From contig JANTHP010000009.1 of the NCBI GenBank assembly GCA_024762395.1, positions 1 to 34,488 of the forward strand: a DNA stretch of 34,488 bases, written 5' to 3'. Positions within the stretch are counted from its first letter, which is position 1. Every line of letters starts with the position of its first letter. Below the pieces are notes generated by a model. That model was not told the origin of the DNA. It saw only the letters and a list, made by a program, of their open reading frames with translations, and searched no databases. Source of the DNA: Anaerolineae bacterium (lineage in GTDB: Bacteria; Chloroflexota; Anaerolineae; Promineifilales; Promineifilaceae). Positions 17,002 through 25,637 of the stretch are shown here, one piece after another. The position numbers and the translations under genes are program-made.

Positions 17002-18093
17002 ATGATGAAACCGATTCGATGGGGTATTTTGGGCGCAGGGCGGATTGCGCGTTTGTTTGCGCAGGATTTGCGGCTGCTGCCGGATAATGAATTGGCGGCT
17101 GTTGGCTCCCGTTCGGCCGAGAAGGCGCAGCGGTTTGCGGCGGATTTACAGGCGCCGCGAGCGCCGCAAGCGCCGCAAGCTTATGGCAGTTATGAGGCGT
17201 TGGTTGCGGATGCTGATGTGGATGTTGTTTATATTGCCACGCCGCATGTTTTTCATAAGGAACAAAGTTTGCTTTGCCTGGAGGCGGGTAAACATATTTT
17301 GGTTGAGAAGCCGTTTACGATGACGGCCGTTGAAGCCCGTGAGATCGTTGCCTATGCCCGTGAACAGAATTTGTTTTGCATGGAAGCGATGTGGATGCGT
17401 TTTGTTCCGGCGATGCAAAAGGCTGTTGAACTGCTGAAAAATGGCGCAATTGGCGATGTACGCACGATGTCGGCCAGTTTGGGCTTTTATAATGAGTTTG
17501 ACCCGCAGCATCGCTTGTTTGACCCGGCTTTGGGCGGCGGCGCGATGCTGGATTTGGGCATTTACCCGCTTTCATTGATTTTTCAGGTGATGGGACGGCC
17601 GTCTACCATCACCAGTCAATCCATTGTCGGCGCGTCTGGTGTTGATGAGCATACGGCCGTTTTGTTAGGCTTTCCCGGCGGACAAATTGCTACCCTTTCC
17701 ACCAGCATTCGGGGAAACGGCCGTAACGACGCCTTCATCATGGGTACACAAGGCAGCCTGTACCTTCACCCGCCCATCTTGCGCCCCCCAGCCTTCACCA
17801 TCAATCGTCACCCGGCGCCGGCTTCAAAACCGAGACAACTCAACCCGCTAATCGCCCGCCTCAAAGGTAATCCCTTTGCCTACCGGATGATGCAGCAGAC
17901 CCGTCGTCTCATTCAGCGGATGCGCGGCGGCCAAAAAACAGCCATTGCTACGCAAGGACATGGTTACAGCTACGAAGCGGCCGAAGTTAGCCGATGTTTG
18001 CATCAAAATTTGCTGGAAAGTTCCACCATGTCATTGGATGAAACAATTGCTATCATGGAAACAATGGATGTGATCCGCGAAATTAGTCATTGA
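17002..18093 (+). CDS. Gfo/Idh/MocA-family oxidoreductase (second)
   Basis: A 363-residue family member with N-terminal WGILGAGRIARLFA (Rossmann), VEKPFTM with EKP at 102-104, and GGGAMLDLGIYPLSL, the form seen in dihydrodiol/xylose-dehydrogenase-like relatives. Residues 51-60 (APRAPQAPQA) come from three 9-base direct repeats at 17152-17178, where relatives usually have a short linker. It starts three bases after the preceding oxidoreductase and the two are clearly one operon. The substrate is unknown; a sugar or sugar nucleotide is likely from context. Confidence 0.85.
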   Translation: MMKPIRWGILGAGRIARLFAQDLRLLPDNELAAVGSRSAEKAQRFAADLQAPRAPQAPQAYGSYEALVADADVDVVYIATPHVFHKEQSLLCLEAGKHILVEKPFTMTAVEAREIVAYAREQNLFCMEAMWMRFVPAMQKAVELLKNGAIGDVRTMSASLGFYNEFDPQHRLFDPALGGGAMLDLGIYPLSLIFQVMGRPSTITSQSIVGASGVDEHTAVLLGFPGGQIATLSTSIRGNGRNDAFIMGTQGSLYLHPPILRPPAFTINRHPAPASKPRQLNPLIARLKGNPFAYRMMQQTRRLIQRMRGGQKTAIATQGHGYSYEAAEVSRCLHQNLLESSTMSLDETIAIMETMDVIREISH

Positions 18094-18357
18094 AGAAGTG
18101 TGTCAAATGTTAACCGAATAATAACCAAACGATAACAATTCTCGTGCCATATCGTAAGGCTTACTGCAAGTAAATTTAAGATAATAAAATCATGGGTGAC
18201 TATGCGGGCGGCCACTTAGATTTGTTAAATTTGACAAATCTGCTCGTTCGCATTGTATCGTTGCAATTACATGGATTATTTGCCTGGAACAGTGGAGAGC
18301 CGTCATATGTTGACGTACCTTCACGAAAAGAATGATGAGAGAGAGTAGGAATATTTT
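18094..18357. repeat. Intergenic region with AGATTTGT palindrome
   Basis: A 264-base gap without a gene. It contains a near-perfect inverted repeat AGATTTGT/ACAAATCT at 18218-18225/18234-18241, whose sequence recurs at 27678-27733. AGAGAGTAGGA at about 18339-18350 can act as ribosome-binding region for the next gene at 18358. I see no clear terminator after the oxidoreductase. Confidence 0.55.
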
Positions 18358-19599
18358 ATGCTAGATTGGATTCAGCTTTTTTTGTTGTTATTTCAGGCTG
18401 CTTTGGCTGTGTTGGTCGTTTACTTGCTTTTATTAACCGCCGCCGCCTGGCGCGCCGCCCGCCAAACCCCGGCTCGTTCCGGTGAGCCAACCAACCGCTT
18501 CTTAATTTTAGTGCCGGCGCACAATGAAGAGCGTTTACTGCCAGACACATTGGCTAACTTGCGCCAATTAGATTATCCTCAGTCGCTTTACGCTGTCCAT
18601 GTCGTGGCCGACAATTGCACCGACCAGACGGCCGTAATCGCGCAGCAGGGCGGGGCGGTCGTTCATGAACGGTTCAATGATGACCAGCGGGGCAAAGGCT
18701 TTGCCTTGCAGTGGCTGCTGCAGCGGCTTTGGCACATGAACGAACCGCACGACGCCGTTTTGATTTTGGATGCGGATTCGGTTATCTCGTCTAATTTCCT
18801 CCGGGTAATGGATGCACGTCTGGCGCGAGGAGAACGTGTCATTCAGGCGTATTATGCCGTTCGTAACCCGGCCCAATCTTGGAGTGTGAGTTTACGATAT
18901 GTGGCGTTGGCGGTATTGCATTATTTACGGCCGTTAGGCCGCATGGTATTAGGCGGCTCCACCGGTCTCAAGGGAAACGGCATGGTCTTTACAGCCGACA
19001 TCCTCAAAAAGCATGAATGGTCAGCCTCCGTCACCGAAGACCTTGAATACCATATGACATTGGTTTTAGCCGGCGAACGAGTGATGTTCGCCCCCGATGC
19101 CATTGTGGAAGCTGAAATGCCTGACACATTGACCGGATCGCAGACTCAAAATACCCGTTGGGAGCAGGGTCGCCTGGAAATGGCGCGGCGTTATGTGCCC
19201 TCTCTGCTTCGAGCGGCCGGTTCAGCTATCAAGCAAAAAGAATACGGCCGTGCCTACCTTCTATTCGACGCCGCCATGGAGCACATCATCCCGCCCTTTT
19301 CCTTGCTGACCGGGCTGAGCGGTTTAGCATTCGCAGCCGCCCTGGTATTGTTCTTCATTGCACGAAACAATCCTGCGGTGAATAATAGTTTGGCAATTGT
19401 CAATTTGTTGCTGGGAACGGCCGTCTTTTTGGGACAGATTATCTACATTTTTTATGGGTTGTACCTGGTAAAAGCCCCGGCTCAAATATACAAAGCGCTG
19501 CTTTATGCGCCCGCTTTTGTGATTTGGAAAATCATCCTGTACATGAAAGTCATGTTTGGCCGGGAAACCCAGGGATGGGTGCGGACTGCACGCAATTGA
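18358..19599 (+). CDS. Membrane GT2 glycosyltransferase (BcsA/NodC-like)
   Basis: A 413-residue membrane-bound glycosyltransferase. One membrane helix is at about 7-30, a cytosolic GT-A domain follows with VPAHNEE (52-58), DAD (138-140), TED (226-228) and QxxRW (264-268, QNTRW), and two to three membrane segments end the protein at about 312-395. The D, DxD, TED and QxxRW set is the mark of processive enzymes such as cellulose, chitin or hyaluronan synthases, though shorter non-processive relatives share it. It may therefore build its own homopolymer or extend the Wzx/Wzy repeat. The stop is eight bases before the next start. Confidence 0.85.
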   Translation: MLDWIQLFLLLFQAALAVLVVYLLLLTAAAWRAARQTPARSGEPTNRFLILVPAHNEERLLPDTLANLRQLDYPQSLYAVHVVADNCTDQTAVIAQQGGAVVHERFNDDQRGKGFALQWLLQRLWHMNEPHDAVLILDADSVISSNFLRVMDARLARGERVIQAYYAVRNPAQSWSVSLRYVALAVLHYLRPLGRMVLGGSTGLKGNGMVFTADILKKHEWSASVTEDLEYHMTLVLAGERVMFAPDAIVEAEMPDTLTGSQTQNTRWEQGRLEMARRYVPSLLRAAGSAIKQKEYGRAYLLFDAAMEHIIPPFSLLTGLSGLAFAAALVLFFIARNNPAVNNSLAIVNLLLGTAVFLGQIIYIFYGLYLVKAPAQIYKALLYAPAFVIWKIILYMKVMFGRETQGWVRTARN

Positions 19600-19607
19600 G
19601 ACGAGAC

Positions 19608-20351
19608 ATGCAAATAACAACCGATATACAGCAAAAACGGGACGAAAAAGCCGCCCGCATGTTAGACCGATACGCCAACCAAAGTTTTAAGAGCATTCGC
19701 TCTGCCCAACGGATGCGGCTGCGATTGGTTGCATGGGCGATGCGGAATAAAATACAGGCCAATCTGAAACGGGTCTTAGATCTAATCGTTGCCGTTGTCG
19801 CCCTTATAATTTTCCTGCCATTTATGGCTGTGGTAGCCATAATCATCAAACTGGATTCACCAGGGCCAGTCTTTTTTCGCCAGGAACGTGTGGGCAAATG
19901 GGGCAAAACATTTTCTTGTTACAAATTCCGCTCTATGTACATTGATGCTGAAGAGCGTAAAGCCGAATTGATGGACCAAAATGAGGCTGACCAAATTGTT
20001 TTCAAAATAAAAAACGATCCTCGCATTACACGGGTTGGGCGATTCATCCGTAAGGCAAGCATTGATGAATTGCCACAGTTGTTTAACGTCCTCAAAGGGG
20101 AAATGAGCATGGTTGGCCCCAGACCGCCTGTGCCCAAAGAAGTGTCGCAGTATGAGTATGAACATCTGGGGCGTTTGGGCGCTGTTCCGGGTATAACTGG
20201 CTTGCAGCAGGTGTCTGGGCGCAGTAATTTGGATTTTAAGCGTTGGGTTGAGCTTGACCTGGAATACATTGCTGAACAAAGTTTAGCCAAAGATATTGAA
20301 ATTTTGATAAAAACAATCCCCGCCGTTATTTTCGGTAAAGGAGCGTATTAA
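19608..20351 (+). CDS. Polyprenyl-phosphate phosphoglycosyl transferase
   Basis: A 247-residue monotopic phosphoglycosyl transferase of the PglC/WbaP-catalytic-domain type, which starts repeat-unit synthesis by moving a phospho-sugar onto undecaprenyl phosphate. After a basic N-terminal helix comes the re-entrant hydrophobic helix at about 58-80, then SPGPVFFRQERVG, FSCYKFRSM, and KASIDELPQLFNVLKGEMSMVGPRPP. The catalytic Asp-Glu dyad is D153-E154. Start ATG 19608 is preferred to the upstream in-frame start inside the previous gene. No N-terminal multi-helix domain is present, so it is the short form. It is the intact counterpart of the damaged domain at 21917-23527. Confidence 0.92.
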   Translation: MQITTDIQQKRDEKAARMLDRYANQSFKSIRSAQRMRLRLVAWAMRNKIQANLKRVLDLIVAVVALIIFLPFMAVVAIIIKLDSPGPVFFRQERVGKWGKTFSCYKFRSMYIDAEERKAELMDQNEADQIVFKIKNDPRITRVGRFIRKASIDELPQLFNVLKGEMSMVGPRPPVPKEVSQYEYEHLGRLGAVPGITGLQQVSGRSNLDFKRWVELDLEYIAEQSLAKDIEILIKTIPAVIFGKGAY

Positions 20352-20361
20352 GGGAATATCC

Positions 20362-20392
20362 AACCTGAAAAGTGCGTCGCACTTGAACGGTT
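20362..20392. repeat. Short hairpin with GTGCGTCGCAC core
   Basis: AAGTGCG (20370-20376) pairs with CGCACTT (20378-20384), with AACC/GGTT flanks at 20362-20365 and 20389-20392. The core 11-mer is the reverse complement of 3228-3238 in the gap after gyrB. It could end the preceding transcript weakly or be a small dispersed repeat. Confidence 0.5.
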
Positions 20393-20410
20393 ACATTCAC
20401 TCTTAGAAAA

Positions 20411-21910
20411 ATGCGTAAATTACTTATTGTTCTCAATGTCCCCATTGATGACTTGAATATGGAAGAGGCGCTTGATCGCCTTGAAGAATTTATTGCCACC
20501 GGGCGGGAAAAAGGTAAATACCATCAAATCGCAACAGTAAATGCTGATTTTGCTGTCAAGGCGCTGCGCGATCCGGAGCTGCACTATCTTTTACAGCAGG
20601 TAGACATGGCAACGGCCGATGGGATGCCGTTGGTTTGGGGTGCGCGGCTGCTAGGCGTGCCCTTGGAAGGGCGTGTTACCGGCTCTGATATGGTACCGGC
20701 TTTGGCTGAACGTGCGGCTCAAAAAGGGTATTCCATTTACTTGTTTGGGGCTGCACCGGGTGTAGCCGATCGCACGGCCAAAGTTCTGCAGGAACGCTAC
20801 CCCGGTTTGAAAATTGTGGGCACTTGTTCGCCGCCTTTTGCTTCTGTTCTGGAAATGAATGGGGAGTTGTTGGATGATATTAAGGCGGCTAAACCAGATA
20901 TTTTGCTGGTGGCAATGAGCCATCCCAAGCAAGAGAAATGGATTGCTATGTATGGCCCGGAGTTGGGTGTGCCGGTGATGATTGGTGTGGGGGCAACGTT
21001 TAATTTTATTACAGGTGAGGCAAGACGCGCGCCGCAGTGGATGCAGAAAGCCGGTCTTGAGTGGGCGTTTCGTTTGTTCCATGAACCGCGCCGTTTGTGG
21101 CGGCGGTATGTGGTTGATTTGTTTGGATTTGCATTGTTTTTTGTGCGGCAATGGTGGTTTTTGCGGCGGGGGGATGTGCCTTCTCCGGTCTTGCCGTTGG
21201 CAGATGCAATTGTTGTGGAGGATACGGCCGTTATCAATGTCCAGGGCCGCTTGACTGTTGAAAACCATATTCCTTTTCTGGAAAAAGGGGCCGCTGTATT
21301 GGCCGAGACGCCTTTTCTAATTGTCAATTTGGCTGAAGCGACCTTTTTGGACAGCTCAGCCCTGGGCGCTTTGGTGGGGTTGGCAAAACAGACGCGGGAG
21401 GCTGGCGGTAAGTTGTGGCTGGCGGCCGTTTCCGAAAATATCCGGCGGACAATGGCGTTGATGCGCCTGGACCGGTTTTTTGAGATAGTAGCGGATGTGG
21501 ATGCCGGTTTAGCGGCGCGGCGCGACCGCGAACATCGTGTCGTAACGCGCATCACGACCAAACCCGACCTCCAAATGCCTGATAAAAAATGGCAGATAGC
21601 GCAGATGCCTCGCCGTTTGGATGCGGCAAATTCGCCTGAAGTCGCCGAAAAATGCCTGACGCATTTGAATGATCATCCCTATTTGGTTCTTGATTGTTCC
21701 GGGCTGGCCTTTTTGACAAGCGCGGGGTTGGCGATGTTTGCACAGCTTAATCGTAAAGCGCAGGAATTGAACGGCATTTTGCGTGTAGCAGGCTGCTCTG
21801 GCGATGTTCTTCGCGTCATCAAAATGACGCGATTCGACCGGGTGTTGTCTTTATTTGATAATGTGACCGAGGCGACAAAAACGGCCTCTAATACCGAGAC
21901 GCAAGGTTAA
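20411..21910 (+). CDS. WecG/TagA glycosyltransferase fused to two STAS domains
   Basis: A 499-residue fusion. Residues 1-250 are a complete GT26 (WecG/TagA/CpsF) glycosyltransferase, which adds the second sugar to a lipid-linked primer: TVNADF at 42-47, ADG at 69-71, SHPKQEKW, and GVGATFNFITGEARRAPQW. A hydrophobic stretch follows (LFGFALFFVRQWWF). Residues about 270-370 form a STAS domain with FLDSSALGAL (D314, S315, S316), and about 390-490 form a second with FLTSAGLAMF (S437, Asp replaced by Thr). STAS domains of the RsbV/SpoIIAA type are phosphorylated on this Ser by RsbW-like kinases and dephosphorylated by SpoIIE-type PP2C enzymes; both activities are encoded just downstream. The fusion looks in frame and intact. 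The start ATG 20411 gives the family's usual N-terminus. Confidence 0.9.
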   Translation: MRKLLIVLNVPIDDLNMEEALDRLEEFIATGREKGKYHQIATVNADFAVKALRDPELHYLLQQVDMATADGMPLVWGARLLGVPLEGRVTGSDMVPALAERAAQKGYSIYLFGAAPGVADRTAKVLQERYPGLKIVGTCSPPFASVLEMNGELLDDIKAAKPDILLVAMSHPKQEKWIAMYGPELGVPVMIGVGATFNFITGEARRAPQWMQKAGLEWAFRLFHEPRRLWRRYVVDLFGFALFFVRQWWFLRRGDVPSPVLPLADAIVVEDTAVINVQGRLTVENHIPFLEKGAAVLAETPFLIVNLAEATFLDSSALGALVGLAKQTREAGGKLWLAAVSENIRRTMALMRLDRFFEIVADVDAGLAARRDREHRVVTRITTKPDLQMPDKKWQIAQMPRRLDAANSPEVAEKCLTHLNDHPYLVLDCSGLAFLTSAGLAMFAQLNRKAQELNGILRVAGCSGDVLRVIKMTRFDRVLSLFDNVTEATKTASNTETQG

Positions 21911-21916
21911 AGTTGT

Positions 21917-23527
21917 ATGCAGATTATTCTTTGGGCAACGGGCGAGACTGAAAAATTACGGCCGTTAACAGAAAATATCCCCGCGCCAATGGTTCCGATT
22001 GCCAATCGGCCGGTAATGGCTTACACAATAGAAATGCTGGCCCGCCAGGGATTCAAGAAGATTTTAGTCAGCTTGTATCATTTGGGTGGCAGCATTGAGG
22101 CTTATTTTGGCGACGGCCGTCGCTGGGGCGTAGAGATTGATTATGCCTTACAGCGTGAACCCTGGGGGTCTGCCGGTTCGCTTAAATGGGCTGAACGTTC
22201 CATAACCGACACCTTCATGGTTATTCCGGCCGACATACTCATTGATTTGGATATTGAGGCAATTTTAGCGCAGCATCGCGCCCGCCAAAGCGCAGCTACC
22301 ATCGTTGTGCACCCAAATGGGGCCGGGCGCCCCATTAATTTGGCTGCTGACGGCCGCGTTCTTATGCAAGAATCGGCTGACGACCCGGCTTCACTGTTTG
22401 CCACAGAGGTTTGTATATTTGAGCCGCAAATCCTGGAGATGATTCCGGTGCGCACGTCGTTTGATCAGGCCCGGGATTTGCTGCCGGCGCTGTTGAATGC
22501 CGGTTTTCCTGTACACGGCTATCAAGCTAACGGTTACTACAATGCCGTGGCCTCTTTCCCGGCGTATCAAATGGCACAGCACGATTCCTTGACTTGCACC
22601 AACAGCAGCGGACATGTGCTGGACAGTATGGAGCGCCCGCTGGAAGCGAAGCGAATTGCCGAAGGCATTTGGGTAGGGCGTAACCATGTCATTCACCCCA
22701 GTGCGCGCCTGGCTCCGCCGCTTTACATTGGCGATAACTGTCAGATTGGGCGCGATGTGGAGCTTGGGCCGGATGTGGTTTTGGGTAAGCATGTTGTCGT
22801 TGATGACGAGGCAACTATCTCGCGCAGCACGATTTTTGATCACACATATGTCGGTCAGCTGGTTGATATTGATAATCGTATTGTGAATAAGCATGTGATG
22901 ATTGATGTGGCAACAGCCGAGCGTTCTGAGGTAGTGGATGAATTTTTATTGGGCGAAGCGCATCCGGCTTTGATAGACAGTTGGCTGCGGCGGGTATGGG
23001 ATACGGCCGTTTCCCTCACCCTTCTTCTCATCACCCTGCCCATCACATTGCCGGTTGCCCTCATCACCTGGCTGACAGCCGGGCGGCTTATAGAAAGTCA
23101 GACATATTTGGGCAGGCAGTTAGGGTTAGTGGAGAACGGCCGTTCCGACAATTTCAACACCTTCACCATGTATCGCTTCAACACCCATCGCGCCAATAAC
23201 CTCACCCGATTCGGCCGTTGGTTGACCAAAACAGACATTTACCGGCTGCCGGAACTGTGGAATGTGCTCAAAGGCGATATGAGCCTGGTTGGCGTCAAGC
23301 CCATCCAATTAGAAGAGGCAGCCCAAATCACCGAAGCATGGCAAAAACAGCGGTACGAACACCCCGCCGGTTTCACTGGATTATGGTATATTCAGTCACA
23401 GCCCGACAGTGAGTTAGACGACATACTCATTGCCGATGCATATTACGTAGCGACCCGGACAAGGTGGGGAGACATAAAAATTTTCTGGCAAACGCCGGGA
23501 CGCTGGTTCCGGCGGCTAAAGAATTGA
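21917..23527 (+). CDS. Nucleotidyltransferase-LbH-phosphoglycosyltransferase fusion, motifs degenerate
   Basis: A 536-residue fusion. Residues 1-235 are a sugar-1-phosphate nucleotidyltransferase fold (LRPLTENIPAPMVPIANRPVM, REPWGSAGSL), but the GGxGTR nucleotide loop reads TGETEK (8-13). About 250-330 are left-handed beta-helix repeats (IHPSARLAPPLYIGDNCQIG). About 355-530 are a phosphoglycosyl-transferase domain with a hydrophobic helix and WNVLKGDMSLVG, but the catalytic Asp-Glu of DELPQL is Tyr442-Arg443 (IYRLPEL) and GPRP is GVKP. Both enzymes therefore look inactive or altered, while the fold-defining parts are kept and the frame is open. It follows the STAS-fused transferase by six bases. 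It may serve as a scaffold or regulator for the active transferase at 19608. Confidence 0.8.
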   Translation: MQIILWATGETEKLRPLTENIPAPMVPIANRPVMAYTIEMLARQGFKKILVSLYHLGGSIEAYFGDGRRWGVEIDYALQREPWGSAGSLKWAERSITDTFMVIPADILIDLDIEAILAQHRARQSAATIVVHPNGAGRPINLAADGRVLMQESADDPASLFATEVCIFEPQILEMIPVRTSFDQARDLLPALLNAGFPVHGYQANGYYNAVASFPAYQMAQHDSLTCTNSSGHVLDSMERPLEAKRIAEGIWVGRNHVIHPSARLAPPLYIGDNCQIGRDVELGPDVVLGKHVVVDDEATISRSTIFDHTYVGQLVDIDNRIVNKHVMIDVATAERSEVVDEFLLGEAHPALIDSWLRRVWDTAVSLTLLLITLPITLPVALITWLTAGRLIESQTYLGRQLGLVENGRSDNFNTFTMYRFNTHRANNLTRFGRWLTKTDIYRLPELWNVLKGDMSLVGVKPIQLEEAAQITEAWQKQRYEHPAGFTGLWYIQSQPDSELDDILIADAYYVATRTRWGDIKIFWQTPGRWFRRLKN

Positions 23528-23592
23528 TTATGGACACTTGGGTGGCGCGGTCAGGAGACCGGCCACAGCAAAATGAAAGCGACTGTTGCCTT

Positions 23593-23684
23593 AGGGGTCA
23601 ATCGTAAATAACTTTGGTGTTTCGGGAATTGGAATTCCCGAAACATGCCATCTAAAATCAAAAAGTTAAAGACGAACGAACCCT
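23593..23684. repeat. Palindromic element D
   Basis: A compact element between the cluster's last transferase and the STAS gene. The core is a perfect 12-base stem GTTTCGGGAATT (23619-23630) with a 2-base loop and its complement at 23633-23644. Outer arms 23593-23615 and 23662-23684 are imperfect inverted repeats of each other. The right arm matches 15800-15822 at 21 of 23 bases, so C and D are one family. The hairpin could also stop transcription from the polysaccharide genes, although no T-run follows. Confidence 0.75.
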
Positions 23685-23723
23685 TAAGTTATAAATCGCT
23701 TATTTATTGGGAGATAGTATTTA

Positions 23724-24071
23724 ATGGAATTGAAAACGCGACAGGTCAATGACGTTACCATTATAGAAATAGAAGGGCGTTTTGACACACATACAGCGCC
23801 CCCCGTTCATGAACTTTTGCAAGAAGCAATACTTGAGAAACCGGCATACGTTGTTGTGAACCTGGAGGCCGTTCACTTTATTGATTCAACCGCGCTTAGC
23901 ACATTGGTAGCTGGCATGAAACGCTCTCGCCAGGTTGATGGTGATTTGCGATTGTGCAACTTGCAGCAGCCAGTACGCATGATATTCGAACTTACCCGCT
24001 TAGACAGAGCTTTTGAAATTTTTTCAAGTGAAGTTGAGGCCATTGAGGCGTTTCAAGAAGCTAATACCTGA
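23724..24071 (+). CDS. STAS-domain anti-sigma-factor antagonist (RsbV/SpoIIAA-like)
   Basis: A 115-residue single STAS domain. It has the antagonist pattern: TIIEIEGRFDTHTAPPVHE, then VVNLEAVHFIDSTALSTLV with D54-S55-T56 at the phosphorylation site. In the RsbV/SpoIIAA family, this Ser is phosphorylated by the HATPase-type kinase and the unphosphorylated form binds that kinase. GGGAGA lies nine bases before the ATG. The phosphatase and kinase genes follow within 31 and 14 bases, giving the full partner-switching set in the order antagonist, phosphatase, kinase. Confidence 0.9.
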   Translation: MELKTRQVNDVTIIEIEGRFDTHTAPPVHELLQEAILEKPAYVVVNLEAVHFIDSTALSTLVAGMKRSRQVDGDLRLCNLQQPVRMIFELTRLDRAFEIFSSEVEAIEAFQEANT

Positions 24072-24102
24072 CGGATTACTGTAATCACAGAAAGCCCTCC
24101 TC

Positions 24103-25623
24103 ATGTTGCCCACCATCATCGCTGCTCAAAGGCCTCATTTCCAAGCGCTTGCTGGCGCCTGGCTGGATGGTGGCGCCAATTCATTTGTCGTTGTATTTGA
24201 AAACAAACCCATCGCTTGGTGGCCCACGCATGCGGACCCTTCTCGTGTGACATTAGTGGAAAATTTGTGGCTTGGGCGCAAAAAAATCGGCGAGCTGCGT
24301 GTGGATGGCCCAAACAGCCGGGCAGCGCGAGCGCAGTTGCAGGCTGAAGCCGTCTTGCTTTCCTCTTTAATCGAATCGTCTAACAACCTCAACAGCGTAA
24401 CATCGCAGTTGATTGACACCCAGGACCAATTACTGGCTATGTACGACCTTACCCAGACCATGCGTGAGGACGTGGATTTTAACAAAATGTTGTACCAATT
24501 AGCCAGCGAGACAACTCGTCTGGTTAAAGTTGATGCGGCATTTATGATGGTGCAAAAAACAGGCCAACCTTGGTTGATTGAAGAGAGTCCAGCCTCGGCA
24601 TTCAAGCCGGAAACGATAGAGAGTTTATTGGCATTGGTTCAGGAAACCGGTCACGATTTGCTTTTGAGTGGTGAAGAGGCGAGGGAGCAGTTTAGTAATT
24701 TCCGTAACCTACTTTTGCTGCCAATTCAAATACGCAGTTCGGCAAAGGCGGCTTTGGGTTTGGTAAATAAAACGGGCGGCGACTTTTTGTCGCCCGATAT
24801 TAAATTGGCGCGGGCAATTGCAGAACATGCGGGGGCCAGAATTGAGAATGCGCTCCTGTATCAACGGAATTTGGAACAGGCAAAATTGCAGACTGAGATG
24901 GAACTGGCGCAGCGGGTTCAGTTGAACTTATTGCCTCGGCGGCAGCCAGCCGTTAAGGGGATTGATTTTTGGGCCAGTTCCCGCCCCGCTTTGCAGGTTG
25001 GCGGTGATTTTTACGATTTTTTGCAGAGGGAAGGCTGGCCGTTTACTTTCACAGTTGGCGATATTTCCGGTAAGGGGTTGTCTGCTGCTCTGTTAATGTC
25101 CATGACGCGCTCGGTTATTCGTACAAAAGCGCATGATTTCCCAGCGCCGTCGCCTGAGCTGGTTGTGGGCTGGTCGAATGAAGAGTTGTACGAGGATTTT
25201 ACTGAGGTCAGCATGTTTGCCACTGTGTTTGTGGGGCAGTATGAAGCAAACAGTCGAGAAATGTTGTATGCTAATGCGGGACATTCGCCAGTTATTTATT
25301 ACCCCAGGGGTGGGCAGGCCCGTTTGTTAGAGGCTGATGGAACGGCCGTTGGCATTTTGCCCACCAGTTTTTCTGAAAATCAACGCATTCGGTTTGAACC
25401 TGGCGATGTTTTGATCGTTGCTACCGATGGTCTGAGTGAAGCTTACAATACTCAGAATGAAATGTTTGGTTATGACAGATTATTGGAACTTACAGAAGCA
25501 TTGGCTGATAAATCAGCCCAGGAAATTGCCAATGATTTATATGATACCGTCAATGAGTTTAGCGCTGGCAAACCACAAGATGACGACCAAACAGTAATGG
25601 TGTTGAAAGGCACCAAGCATTAA
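24103..25623 (+). CDS. GAF-SpoIIE (PP2C) serine phosphatase, RsbU/RsbP-like
   Basis: A 506-residue phosphatase expected to dephosphorylate STAS proteins. An N-terminal region of unknown fold (1-75) is followed by a coiled-coil at about 80-115, a GAF domain at about 120-250 (sensor input), a linker helix ending in QRVQLNLLPRRQP, and a SpoIIE/PP2C domain at about 270-505. Metal-binding positions are present: GGDFYD with D302, GDISGKG with D320, ATDGLSEAYN, and DDQTVMVL near the end. No membrane segment is seen, so the signal is likely cytosolic. It is followed by the HATPase gene after 14 bases. Confidence 0.92.
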   Translation: MLPTIIAAQRPHFQALAGAWLDGGANSFVVVFENKPIAWWPTHADPSRVTLVENLWLGRKKIGELRVDGPNSRAARAQLQAEAVLLSSLIESSNNLNSVTSQLIDTQDQLLAMYDLTQTMREDVDFNKMLYQLASETTRLVKVDAAFMMVQKTGQPWLIEESPASAFKPETIESLLALVQETGHDLLLSGEEAREQFSNFRNLLLLPIQIRSSAKAALGLVNKTGGDFLSPDIKLARAIAEHAGARIENALLYQRNLEQAKLQTEMELAQRVQLNLLPRRQPAVKGIDFWASSRPALQVGGDFYDFLQREGWPFTFTVGDISGKGLSAALLMSMTRSVIRTKAHDFPAPSPELVVGWSNEELYEDFTEVSMFATVFVGQYEANSREMLYANAGHSPVIYYPRGGQARLLEADGTAVGILPTSFSENQRIRFEPGDVLIVATDGLSEAYNTQNEMFGYDRLLELTEALADKSAQEIANDLYDTVNEFSAGKPQDDDQTVMVLKGTKH

Positions 25624-25637
25624 AGAGGACAGCTTTT

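Noticed and set aside
18225-18261. Promoter with TTGACA at 18231 for the BcsA-like gene
   Set aside because: No acceptable -10 at 16-18 bases, and the TTGACA is part of a palindrome.
19524-19607. Longer N-terminus for the phosphoglycosyl transferase
   Set aside because: It lies inside the previous gene and adds residues with no family match; ATG 19608 is eight bases after the stop.
20797-21561. Open frame of 254 codons on the - strand inside the STAS-fused transferase
   Set aside because: The + strand product is a clear GT26-STAS protein; the reverse product is of biased Arg/Thr/Ser composition with no domain.
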